This document shows positions 1 to 5,251 of a stretch of 5,251 nucleotides of DNA, one piece after another. The DNA is taken from NCBI GenBank assembly GCA_035545535.1, contig DASZYF010000156.1, forward strand, positions 1 to 5,251, read 5' to 3'. The stretch is from DASZYF01 sp035545535. Its GTDB lineage: Bacteria > Actinomycetota > Actinomycetes > Mycobacteriales > CAJCIY01. Position 1 is the first letter of the stretch, and each line of letters begins with the position of its first letter. The notes under the pieces were generated by a model, which worked only from the letters and a program-made list of their open reading frames with translations, did no database searches and had not been told where the DNA came from. A program made the translations under genes and the position numbers.

Positions 1-1
1 G

Positions 2-283
2 ATGCTCGCGCGCAAGCCCGCGGGTGAGAAGGCCGAGGCCGAGCGCCCCGCGCCGGCAGCGGAGGAGACGACGCCGGCCGATGCCGTCGACGTCAGCGCC
101 GCCGAGACGACCGCCGCCGAGACGCCCGCCGCCGAGACGCCCGCCGCCGAGACGACCGCCACGACGGAGGCGCTCCCCGAGCCGGCCGCAGCGACCGCGC
201 CCGATGGGGCGGCCGAGCAGGCGGGCGGGGCACCCACCACCGACGAGTCCGCCCTTGCGCACGACGGAGCGACCGGGCCATGA
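2..283 (+). CDS. C-terminal tail of an upstream protein (partial), Ala/Glu/Thr/Pro-rich
   Basis: The frame is open from the window edge to a TGA at 281-283. It encodes about 93 residues almost wholly of Ala, Glu, Thr, Pro and Asp, with no hydrophobic core, so the segment is very likely intrinsically disordered. An ATG sits at position 2, but the window starts there, so no ribosome binding site can be judged. A disordered C-terminal extension of a larger upstream protein is more likely than a complete 93-residue protein. The stop overlaps the next gene's start as ATGA (280-283), which argues that the frame is really translated and coupled to the DUF349 gene. A 15-bp tandem repeat encodes AAET(T/P) four times. 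The parent protein cannot be identified. From memory, DUF349 genes in some actinobacteria lie near relA, but nothing in this tail is diagnostic of RelA. Confidence 0.6.
   Translation: MLARKPAGEKAEAERPAPAAEETTPADAVDVSAAETTAAETPAAETPAAETTATTEALPEPAAATAPDGAAEQAGGAPTTDESALAHDGATGP
98..157 (+). repeat. In-frame 15-bp tandem repeat, 4 copies
   Basis: Four consecutive 15-base units start at 98, 113, 128 and 143. Each reads GCCGCCGAGACG followed by ACC or CCC, and encodes AAETT or AAETP. Only one base varies between units (ACC, CCC, CCC, ACC). Such near-identity at synonymous positions suggests recent expansion by slippage or unequal exchange. The unit length keeps the reading frame. Confidence 0.9.
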
Positions 284-1728
284 GCGAGCCGACTGACATG
301 CCGACCGAGAACGAGGCCGTCGAGGCCGAGCCCACCGCGGCCGAGCCCACTGATGCGGTGACCGAGGTCGCAGAGGACACGGCGGAGGAGACGGCGTCCG
401 CGAGCGTCGGGGAGAACCCCTCGGTCGAGGCGAGCGTCGAGGTCGAGAGCCCGGGGATCGACCCGAGGGAGCTGGCCACCGACAGCGTCGCGGCCGTCGG
501 CGACGCGGCCGACACCGCCGTCAGCGAGGAGGCCGTCGTCGAGAGCGCGGTCGTCGAGGCCGCCGCAGAGGCGTCGGCCGGTGGCGACACCCCGGCCGCG
601 GCCGCGAGCACCGACGAGGCCGCGAGCACCGATGAGGCCGCGAGCACGGATGCGGCGGCGGCGCCGTCGGACGTCGACATCGTCGCCCTCGCCCGTCGGG
701 CGCAGGAGCTGCAGGCCGAGTGGAACGCGGTCGGGTTCGCTGGGCGGGAGGTCGAGGCCGAGCTCGGGCCCCTGTTCCGCAAGTACCTGCAGGTCGTCTT
801 CGACCGTCAGCGCGAGCAGGTCGGTCGTAAGATCGAGGCGCGCCGTGCGCTCGTCGCGCGGGCGAAGGAGCTCGCCGCGCGCGCCGAAGGCGCCGACGCC
901 GGCGCGCTCAACGCGCTCATCCGCGACGCCAAGGCGCTGCAGGCCGAGTGGAAGGCCGGCGAGCCCGCCCCACGCGGCCCGGAGAACTCGGCGTGGCAGC
1001 GCTTCTCCGGTGCGCTGTCGACGATCTTCGCGATGCGGCGCGAGCTGCAGGAGTCCGCGAAGGGCGAGCGCGAGCAGATCGTGGCGCAGGTCGTGCAGCT
1101 CGGCCAGCAGAAGGACGTGTTCCGGGCCCAACGCGAGCTCGGGGCGCTCCTCACGCGCTGGCGCAAGGCCGCGCCGGTGTCCGGCCAGGCGTACGGCGAG
1201 CTGAAGGCGAAGCTCGACCAGGAGGTCGCGAAGATCCGCGAGCGGGCGGGCGTCGAGCAGGCGCGTCGGGACGCCGAGGACAAGAAGTCGCAGGCCGAGC
1301 GTGCGAAGTGGGCCGCTCGCGTCGTCAAGGAGGCCCAGCGCTCCCAGCCGCAGCGGCGTGGGCGCGATGACCGTCCGCGTCCGAGCTCGAGCGGCGGGGG
1401 CGACAACGCGCTGGCCGCGGCGCTCGCGGCCGCGACGACCGGCCGGCGCGACGAGGTCGCCCGCGACGTCGAGCGCCTCGGCCGCACCGTGCAGGACCTG
1501 CGCACCCGCCTCGCCGCGGTCGAGCAGGGCGCCGCCCCCGAGCACGCCGACCGGGTCGACACCGACCAGGGCTTCACGATCGTCGCCGCGGTCGACAAGG
1601 GTGCCGACAACCCCGTCCGCATCAGGGCCGAGCTCGAGAGGGCGGAGGCGGCGCTGGCCCGCCGCACCAGCGAGCTCGCCGAGCTCGACGCGTCCACCAA
1701 GGGCCTCGGGATCACCGCCTCGAGCTGA
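280..1728 (+). CDS. DUF349-type helical repeat protein with long acidic disordered N-terminus
   Basis: This 482-residue protein is probably cytoplasmic, as no signal peptide or membrane segment is visible. Residues 1-130 are acidic and low-complexity (Ala, Glu, Val, Thr, Ser). Residues 133-330 are helical and charged and contain DUF349-like signatures: LQAEWNAVGFAGRE (about 144-157) followed by LFRKYLQVVFDRQRE, LQAEWKAGEPAPRG (about 220-233) followed by WQRFSGALSTIF, and a weaker unit with LLTRWRKAAPVSG (about 290-302). Residues 350-376 form a basic Arg/Ser/Gly-rich linker. Residues 388-417 and 444-470 look like coiled coils. The ATG is supported by GGAG at 266-269, 10 nt upstream, and by ATGA overlap with the preceding frame. 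DUF349 has no established biochemical function that I know of. As I recall, streptomycete members start with a different folded N-terminal domain, which I do not see here. The family call is good but not certain, because the repeats are divergent. Confidence 0.8.
   Translation: MSEPTDMPTENEAVEAEPTAAEPTDAVTEVAEDTAEETASASVGENPSVEASVEVESPGIDPRELATDSVAAVGDAADTAVSEEAVVESAVVEAAAEASAGGDTPAAAASTDEAASTDEAASTDAAAAPSDVDIVALARRAQELQAEWNAVGFAGREVEAELGPLFRKYLQVVFDRQREQVGRKIEARRALVARAKELAARAEGADAGALNALIRDAKALQAEWKAGEPAPRGPENSAWQRFSGALSTIFAMRRELQESAKGEREQIVAQVVQLGQQKDVFRAQRELGALLTRWRKAAPVSGQAYGELKAKLDQEVAKIRERAGVEQARRDAEDKKSQAERAKWAARVVKEAQRSQPQRRGRDDRPRPSSSGGGDNALAAALAAATTGRRDEVARDVERLGRTVQDLRTRLAAVEQGAAPEHADRVDTDQGFTIVAAVDKGADNPVRIRAELERAEAALARRTSELAELDASTKGLGITASS
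604..657 (+). repeat. In-frame 18-bp tandem repeat, 3 copies
   Basis: Three 18-base units at 604, 622 and 640 encode ASTDEA, ASTDEA and ASTDAA in the disordered N-terminus of the DUF349 protein. Units 1 and 2 differ by one synonymous base (GAC/GAT), and unit 3 has diverged at its end. The repeat keeps the frame and probably alters only linker length. Confidence 0.88.
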
Positions 1729-1733
1729 CGGTC

Positions 1734-1739
1734 TAGCGT
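1734..1739 (+). promoter_or_regulatory. Possible -10 box (TANNNT) of a leaderless promoter
   Basis: TAGCGT fits the actinobacterial -10 consensus TANNNT. Its last base is followed by 7 nt and then a GTG at 1747, so a transcript starting about 7 nt downstream would begin at or next to that codon. This is the known spacing of leaderless transcripts in actinobacteria. No convincing -35 box is seen near 1711-1716. The box lies in the short gap after the DUF349 stop. The assignment rests on a short degenerate motif plus its position. Confidence 0.45.
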
Positions 1740-1746
1740 CGGAGCC

Positions 1747-1815
1747 GTGCGCTTCCCGACGTTCGACCTGTCCCGCGCCGGCGCCGGCCGCCTGACCAGC
1801 GACGACCTCGCATGA
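1747..1815 (+). CDS. Possible 22-codon small ORF ahead of the DUF2237 gene
   Basis: A GTG at 1747 opens a 22-residue frame (MRFPTFDLSRAG..., ending LTSDDLA) that stops at TGA 1813-1815. Its last bases form ATGA with the DUF2237 start at 1812. There is no Shine-Dalgarno sequence before this GTG, but a TANNNT box sits 7 nt upstream, which fits leaderless translation. The DUF2237 ATG also lacks a good Shine-Dalgarno sequence (GCGACGACCTCGC precedes it), so coupling from this frame would give it a means of initiation. It lies in the same frame as the DUF349 gene, 18 nt after that stop. I do not recognise the peptide. It could be a leader peptide, a tiny protein, or chance in GC-rich DNA. Confidence 0.4.
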   Translation: MRFPTFDLSRAGAGRLTSDDLA

Positions 1816-2201
1816 CCGACCGCAACGTGCTCGGCGGCGAGCTCGAGCCGTGCGGCACCGACCCGGTGACGGGCTTCTACCGCGACGGCTGCTGCACCTC
1901 CGGACCCGAGGACGTCGGCAGCCACACGGTCTGCGCGGTCGTCACCGCGGAGTTCCTCGAGCATCAGCAGCGCACCGGCAACGACCTCGTCACGCCGATG
2001 CCGCAGTACTCGTTCCCCGGTCTGCGGCCGGGCGATCGCTGGTGCGTCGTCGCGCTGCGTTGGCTGCACGCGTACCGCGACGGCGCCGCCGCTCCCGTCG
2101 TGCTCGCGTCCACCAACGTGCGCGCGCTCGAGGTCGTGCCGCTCGAGGCGCTCAAGGAGCATGCCGTCGACGTGCCGGCCGACCCGAGCTCGATCAGCTA
2201 G
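1812..2201 (+). CDS. DUF2237 family protein
   Basis: This 129-residue soluble protein is close to full family length and matches the DUF2237 pattern throughout: NVLGGELEPCGTDPVTGFYR (residues 5-24), DGCC (25-28), GPEDVGSHTVCAVVT (31-45), FLEHQQRTGNDL (48-59), FPGLRPGDRWCVVALRW (68-84), APVVLASTN (94-102) and a closing ALEVVPLEALKEHA (105-118). Five cysteines (C14, C27, C28, C41, C78) lie within the most conserved stretches and suggest a metal-binding or redox-sensitive site, but this is inference. The family's function is unknown to me, and many members occur as stand-alone genes across bacteria. Here it follows a possible 22-codon ORF by an ATGA overlap and converges with a methyltransferase gene 8 bases away. 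The ATG start fits the family's usual N-terminus just before NVLGG. Confidence 0.9.
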   Translation: MTDRNVLGGELEPCGTDPVTGFYRDGCCTSGPEDVGSHTVCAVVTAEFLEHQQRTGNDLVTPMPQYSFPGLRPGDRWCVVALRWLHAYRDGAAAPVVLASTNVRALEVVPLEALKEHAVDVPADPSSIS

Positions 2202-2207
2202 AGCCTG

Positions 2208-2231
2208 CGTCAGCGGCGTTGCACGCTGACG
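2208..2231. terminator. Possible bidirectional hairpin terminator between convergent genes
   Basis: CGTCAGCG (2208-2215) and CGCTGACG (2224-2231) form a perfect 8-bp stem with an 8-base loop. It begins 6 bases after the DUF2237 stop and overlaps the last codons and stop of the opposing methyltransferase gene. No U-tract follows on either strand, so it is not a canonical intrinsic terminator. Its place exactly at a convergent junction is the main support. Confidence 0.4.
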
Positions 2232-2818
2232 GCGTAGCCCGCGTCGGGCGTGTACGTGTGCTGGTCCCACGTCGCCCACCGGGCGGCGAGCGTGAGACCG
2301 GCTGCGGCGCACCAGATGTCGTAGTCGTCCAGTGAGACGATCGATGCGCCGGGCGGCAAGTGGGCGCGGTCGAGCCCGAAGCCCGCGACCAACGTCCCGC
2401 CCGTCGCGAGGCGGTGCGCGATCTGCTGGATCGCGGCCGCCTCGGTGCCGTCGGCCAGGAGCGGCACGACGTTGCCGGCCATCACGACCAGGTCGAACGG
2501 CTCGGGGCCGACGTCGGCCGCGTCGAGGTCCGCGAGGTCCGACTCGACCCACGTCACCGCATCCGACGACCGGCGGGCCTCGGCCAGCATCGACGGGTCA
2601 CTGTCGACGCCCACGCAGCAGTAGCCGAGCTCGGCGAGCCGGATCGCGACGCGTCCGGTGCCGCAGCCCGCATCGAGCACGCGCGCCCCCGCCGGGACGA
2701 GCGACGCGCAGAGCGTCGCCTCGCCGTGCACGTCGACGCCGGACCGGGCCAGCGCCGCGAACCGCTCCGCGTACTCCGAGCCGCTCGGGCGGTCGCCGCT
2801 CTCGGTCCACCGGTTCAC
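2210..2818 (-). CDS. Class I SAM-dependent methyltransferase
   Basis: This 202-residue protein has a Rossmann-type methyltransferase fold. Motif I is VLDAGCGTGR (residues 47-56, SAM binding). An acidic residue at the end of strand 2 (VDSD, 71-74) should contact the SAM ribose. An acidic residue follows in ESDLADL (92-98), then motif IV FDLVVMAGNVVPLL (108-121) and a Gly-rich turn ATGGTLVAGF (138-147). The GTG at 2816-2818 was chosen because GGAGGT lies just upstream and because it overlaps the phosphatase stop as GTGA. An upstream ATG in the same frame would give an Arg-rich 73-residue extension that is only the antisense-like second frame of the phosphatase gene. It is the last gene of the gnd-pgi-phosphatase operon. 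The substrate cannot be told: the fold is shared by enzymes acting on small molecules, lipids and proteins, and the operon gives only a weak hint. Confidence 0.88.
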   Translation of the reverse strand: MNRWTESGDRPSGSEYAERFAALARSGVDVHGEATLCASLVPAGARVLDAGCGTGRVAIRLAELGYCCVGVDSDPSMLAEARRSSDAVTWVESDLADLDAADVGPEPFDLVVMAGNVVPLLADGTEAAAIQQIAHRLATGGTLVAGFGLDRAHLPPGASIVSLDDYDIWCAAAGLTLAARWATWDQHTYTPDAGYAVSVQRR

Positions 2819-3405
2819 GGGACCTCCACGGGCTGGCGGGCGTTCCACCGGCGCACGACCGGGCGCTCGCGGTCCCAGCCCAGCAACGACAGCGTCGCGG
2901 TGTCGAGGTGGAGGGCGCCGCCCTGCGCGGCGCCCAGACCGCACCAGCGCGCGGCCAGCGCGCGCAGCAGGTGGCCGTGCGCCACGAGGGCCACCGGTCC
3001 GTCGACGCCGGCGATGCGGTCGAGCACGCGCCCGCACCGCGCCGCGACGGCGTCGGCGTCCTCACCGCCCGGACAGCCGTCGGTCCAGATGTCCCACCCC
3101 GGTCGCGTGCGGCGGATCTGCTCGGTGGTGATGCCCTCGTACTCGCCGTAGTCCCATTCGCGCAGGTCGTCGTCGAAGCCGTTGACGGTGAGCCCCGCCA
3201 GCTCCGCGGTCTCCCGCGCGCGGGACAGCGGAGAGGAGAGCACCTGCGCGAACCGCACGCCGGTCAGCAGCGGCTGCAGGCTGCGGGCGGCATCGCGGCC
3301 GGTGTCGAGCAGCGGCACGTCCGTGCGGCCGGTGTGCTGGCCGGCGACGCTCCACTCGGTGTCGCCGTGCCGGAGCAGCACGACGAGCGGCGGACTGCCC
3401 GTCAC
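2815..3405 (-). CDS. Histidine phosphatase family protein (Rv3214-like acid phosphatase)
   Basis: This 196-residue branch-1 histidine phosphatase (phosphoglycerate-mutase-like fold) hydrolyses a phosphoester through a phosphohistidine. The catalytic set is complete: R12-H13 in LLRHGDTEW (nucleophile H13), R62 in SSPLSRARET, E83 in LREWDYGEYEG (likely proton donor) and H143 in VAHGH. The stretch AGQHTGRTDVPLLDTGR (21-37) and the block EWDYGEYEGITTEQIR (83-98) followed by WTDGCPGGE closely resemble mycobacterial Rv3214, which was annotated as a mutase but characterised as an acid phosphatase, to my knowledge. It starts with GTG, 7 nt after the pgi stop, with only a weak upstream GAG, so translation may be coupled to pgi. 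The operon suggests a sugar-phosphate substrate, but that is inference. A true glycolytic mutase is unlikely, because the residues flanking the active site follow the phosphatase-like group. Confidence 0.9.
   Translation of the reverse strand: MTGSPPLVVLLRHGDTEWSVAGQHTGRTDVPLLDTGRDAARSLQPLLTGVRFAQVLSSPLSRARETAELAGLTVNGFDDDLREWDYGEYEGITTEQIRRTRPGWDIWTDGCPGGEDADAVAARCGRVLDRIAGVDGPVALVAHGHLLRALAARWCGLGAAQGGALHLDTATLSLLGWDRERPVVRRWNARQPVEVP
2822..2827 (-). promoter_or_regulatory. Ribosome binding site fixing the methyltransferase GTG start
   Basis: On the minus strand GGAGGT precedes the GTG by 3 nt (GGAGGTCCCGTGAAC). It lies inside the last codons of the phosphatase gene, encoding its Val-Glu-Val-Pro end. 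The spacing is shorter than usual, but the match to the anti-Shine-Dalgarno core is strong and, with the GTGA overlap, supports this start over the upstream in-frame ATG. Confidence 0.6.
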
Positions 3406-3412
3406 GGATCGC

Positions 3413-5035
3413 TCAGCGGAGCCGGCGGTAGCGGCTGATGAGCGCGTTCGTGCTCGAGTCGTGCGTCAGCTCGGGCTCGTCCTTGCCGAGCTCGCCCGCG
3501 ATGCGCAGCGCGAGGACCTTGCCCAGCTCGACCCCCCACTGGTCGAAGCTGTTGACGCCCCAGATCGTCCCCTGCGTGAACACCTTGTGCTCGTACAAGG
3601 CGACCAGCTGCCCGAGCACGGACGGTGTGAGCGCCGGCGCGAAGATCGTCGTCGTCGGGTGGTTGCCGGCGAACGTCTTGTGCGGGACCAGTCGCTCGGG
3701 CACGTTCTCGATGCGCACCTGCTCGGGCGTCTTGCCGAACGCCAGGGCCTCGGTCTGCGCGAACAGGTTGGCGACGAGCAGGTCGTGGTGGGTGCCCGTC
3801 GCCGCCTTCACCCGGTGCGCCGGCTTCGCGAACCCGATGAAGTCCGCCGGGATGAGCGTGGTGCCCTGATGGATGAGCTGGTAGTACGCGTGCTGCCCGT
3901 TGGTGCCGGGCGTGCCCCAGACGATCGGCCCGGTGCCCACCCCGACGGGGGAGCCGTCGAGCCGCACCGACTTGCCGTTGCTCTCCATGTCGAGCTGCTG
4001 CAGGTAGGCCGAGAACCGTCCGAGCTCGTGGCTGTACGGGAGCACCGCATGGCTCTGCGCGCCGAGGAAGTCGCGGTACCAGATGCCCAGCAGTCCGAGC
4101 AGCACCGGCGCGCTCTTCGCATAGGTGGCGCGCCGCATGTGCTCGTCGACGGTGCGAAAGCCGGCCAGCATGTCACGGAACGCGGCCGCGCCGACCGCGA
4201 GCATGAGGGAGAGCCCGACCGCGCTGTCGTAGGAGTAACGGCCGCCCACCCAGTCCCAGAAGCCGAACATGTTGTCGGTGTCGATGCCGAACTCGGCGAC
4301 CTTCTCGGCGTTCGTCGACACCGCGACGAAGTGCTTGGGCACGGCCTTCTCGCCGAGCTTGCCGACGAGCCACCTCCGTGCGGTGTGCGCGTTCGTCAGC
4401 GTCTCGAGCGTCGTGAACGTCTTGCTCACGACGACGACGAGCGTCGATGCGGGGTCGCTGGCCGCCAGGGCCTCGCTGATGTCGTCGCCGTCGACGTTGG
4501 ACACGAACCGGCACTCGAGCTTGGGGGAGCGGAACGCGGCGAGCGCGTCGTAGGCCATCGCCGGCCCGAGGTCGCTGCCGCCGATGCCGATGTTGATGAC
4601 CGTCCGGATGCGCTTGCCCGTCGCGCCCCGCCACTTGCCGCTGCGCACCCGGTCGCTGAAGCGGCTCATCTTGTCGAGCACGGCGTGCACCTCGGGCACG
4701 ACGTTCTTGCCGTCGACCTTGACGACAGCGCCCTTCGGTGCGCGGAGGGCGGTGTGCAGCACCGCGCGGTCCTCGGTCGTGTTGATCTTCTGGCCGCTGA
4801 TCATCGCCTTGTAGCGCGCGGCGACGCCCTGCGCGTCCGCCAGCGCGATCAGCAGGTCGAGCGTCTCCTTGGTGACGCGGTGCTTGGAGTAGTCGATGTA
4901 GAGGTCACCGACCTCGATGACCATCCGCTCGCCGCGGTTCGGGTCCTTGGCGAACAGGTCGCGCAGGTGCACGTCACGCATCTGGTCCGCGTGCGCCTCG
5001 AGCGCCTTCCACTCCGGAGTCTCGGCGACGTTCAT
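3413..5035 (-). CDS. pgi: Glucose-6-phosphate isomerase
   Basis: This cytoplasmic enzyme interconverts glucose 6-phosphate and fructose 6-phosphate in glycolysis and gluconeogenesis. At 540 residues it is full length for the classical, long PGI family. Visible elements are GIGGSDLG (150-157) and SKTFTTLET (204-212) for phosphate and substrate binding, PGI signature 1 DWVGGRYSYDSAVG (261-274) and signature 2 GTIWGVNSFDQWGVELGK (489-506). By alignment from memory to the human enzyme, the catalytic residues are all present: R266, E351 (in ESNGK), H382 (in TNGQHA) and K506. The ATG follows AGAAGGA (5042-5048) by 6 nt, and the gap to the gnd stop is 12 nt, indicating one transcript. With Gnd upstream it sits at the branch between glycolysis and the pentose phosphate pathway. 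One loop reads WGTPGTNGQ where many homologues have WGEPGTNGQ; this position is not catalytic. Confidence 0.98.
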   Translation of the reverse strand: MNVAETPEWKALEAHADQMRDVHLRDLFAKDPNRGERMVIEVGDLYIDYSKHRVTKETLDLLIALADAQGVAARYKAMISGQKINTTEDRAVLHTALRAPKGAVVKVDGKNVVPEVHAVLDKMSRFSDRVRSGKWRGATGKRIRTVINIGIGGSDLGPAMAYDALAAFRSPKLECRFVSNVDGDDISEALAASDPASTLVVVVSKTFTTLETLTNAHTARRWLVGKLGEKAVPKHFVAVSTNAEKVAEFGIDTDNMFGFWDWVGGRYSYDSAVGLSLMLAVGAAAFRDMLAGFRTVDEHMRRATYAKSAPVLLGLLGIWYRDFLGAQSHAVLPYSHELGRFSAYLQQLDMESNGKSVRLDGSPVGVGTGPIVWGTPGTNGQHAYYQLIHQGTTLIPADFIGFAKPAHRVKAATGTHHDLLVANLFAQTEALAFGKTPEQVRIENVPERLVPHKTFAGNHPTTTIFAPALTPSVLGQLVALYEHKVFTQGTIWGVNSFDQWGVELGKVLALRIAGELGKDEPELTHDSSTNALISRYRRLR

Positions 5036-5047
5036 CGGTCGTCCTTC

Positions 5048-5251
5048 TCAGTGCTTCTCAACGTGGCCGCCGAACTGCTTGCGCATGGCGGAGAGCAGGC
5101 GGTTGCCGAACTCACCCTCCCCGCGCGAGGTGAACCGGTTGAACAGCGACGCGGCGAGCACGGGGACCGGCGCCCCGACGTCGACCGCCGCGTTCAGCGT
5201 CCAGCGGCCCTCGCCGGAGTCGCTCACGCGGCCGCTGAACGACTCCAGGTG
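5048..5251 (-). CDS. gnd: 6-phosphogluconate dehydrogenase, short type, C-terminal end (partial)
   Basis: The last 67 residues of a decarboxylating 6-phosphogluconate dehydrogenase run off the right edge; the stop is TGA at 5050-5048. The tail contains VSDSGEGRWTLNAAVDVG, then PVPVLAASLFNRFTSRGEGE, then FGNRLLSAMRKQFGGH. This matches the end of the short (about 300-residue, GndA/YqeC-like) form and not the longer 470-residue enterobacterial form. The enzyme converts 6-phosphogluconate to ribulose 5-phosphate and CO2 with reduction of NAD(P)+, in the oxidative pentose phosphate pathway. The nucleotide-binding N-terminus lies outside the window, so cofactor preference cannot be judged. It is the most upstream visible gene of the minus-strand operon, and the operon promoter is not in the window. 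Confidence 0.93.
   Translation of the reverse strand, partial: HLESFSGRVSDSGEGRWTLNAAVDVGAPVPVLAASLFNRFTSRGEGEFGNRLLSAMRKQFGGHVEKH

Noticed and set aside
93..782. A Ser/Ala/Thr-rich 229-codon minus-strand frame that looks like a surface or mucin-like protein
   Set aside because: It is the complement of the GAG/GCC/GTC-rich disordered regions on the plus strand, so its composition is a by-product of those repeats. No ribosome site or signal peptide supports it.
1729..1746. Stop-codon read-through of the DUF349 gene into the following in-frame small ORF
   Set aside because: The frames agree and no further stop occurs until 1813, but there is no sign of a recoding signal, and the GTG with its -10 box explains the open stretch more simply.
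807..2552. A 581-codon open frame on the minus strand opposite the DUF349 and DUF2237 genes
   Set aside because: It is Arg/Ala/Ser/Pro-rich, has no recognisable domain and runs antisense to two well-supported genes. Long antisense frames are expected in DNA with this GC bias.
2819..3037. A longer methyltransferase starting at an upstream ATG (275 residues)
   Set aside because: The extra residues are Arg/Ala/Gly/Pro-rich and overlap the phosphatase gene in another frame. The GTG with GGAGGT and GTGA overlap gives a normal methyltransferase N-terminus.
3062..3355. Several other overlapping frames across the phosphatase and pgi genes
   Set aside because: They are Arg-rich alternative-frame translations of genes with complete catalytic motifs and have no motifs of their own.
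3890..3930. Loss of the Glu in the PGI loop WGEPGTNGQ (here WGTPGTNGQ), suggesting an inactive isomerase
   Set aside because: By counting along the human enzyme from memory, the catalytic Glu is the one in ESNGK, which is intact (E351), as are R266, H382 and K506. The loop change is ordinary variation.

Overview
The window is very GC-rich, with a strong bias to G or C at third codon positions. It carries genes typical of a high-GC Gram-positive bacterium (Actinomycetota). The class or genus cannot be fixed from this stretch. Every gene has an ordinary bacterial layout with tight spacing and overlapping start/stop codons. I see no rRNA, tRNA, CRISPR array, insertion sequence or phage gene, and no gene-free stretch longer than about 100 bases.

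Plus-strand half (1-2201). The window opens in an Ala/Glu/Thr/Pro-rich reading frame that is probably the disordered tail of an upstream gene. It overlaps by ATGA the start of a 482-residue DUF349-type helical protein, which itself has a long acidic disordered N-terminus. Both disordered regions contain short in-frame tandem DNA repeats (15 bp x 4 and 18 bp x 3). After a short gap there is a TANNNT-type -10 box exactly 7 nt before a GTG. That GTG opens a possible 22-codon leaderless ORF, whose stop overlaps by ATGA the start of a DUF2237-family gene of unknown function.

Minus-strand half (5251-2210, read right to left). This is a compact operon of central sugar-phosphate metabolism: the 3' end of a short-type (GndA/YqeC-like) 6-phosphogluconate dehydrogenase, glucose-6-phosphate isomerase (pgi), a histidine phosphatase resembling mycobacterial Rv3214, and a class I SAM-dependent methyltransferase. 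Gaps are 12 nt and 7 nt, and the last pair overlaps by GTGA. Gnd and Pgi act at the glucose-6-phosphate branch between glycolysis and the pentose phosphate pathway. The substrates of the phosphatase and methyltransferase are not known.

The two halves converge, with only 8 bases between the stop codons of the DUF2237 and methyltransferase genes. An 8-bp stem at that junction may end transcription from both sides. No clearly new multi-gene system was found. The points most worth a second look are the possible leaderless small ORF leading the DUF2237 gene, and the back-to-back repeat-bearing disordered regions.
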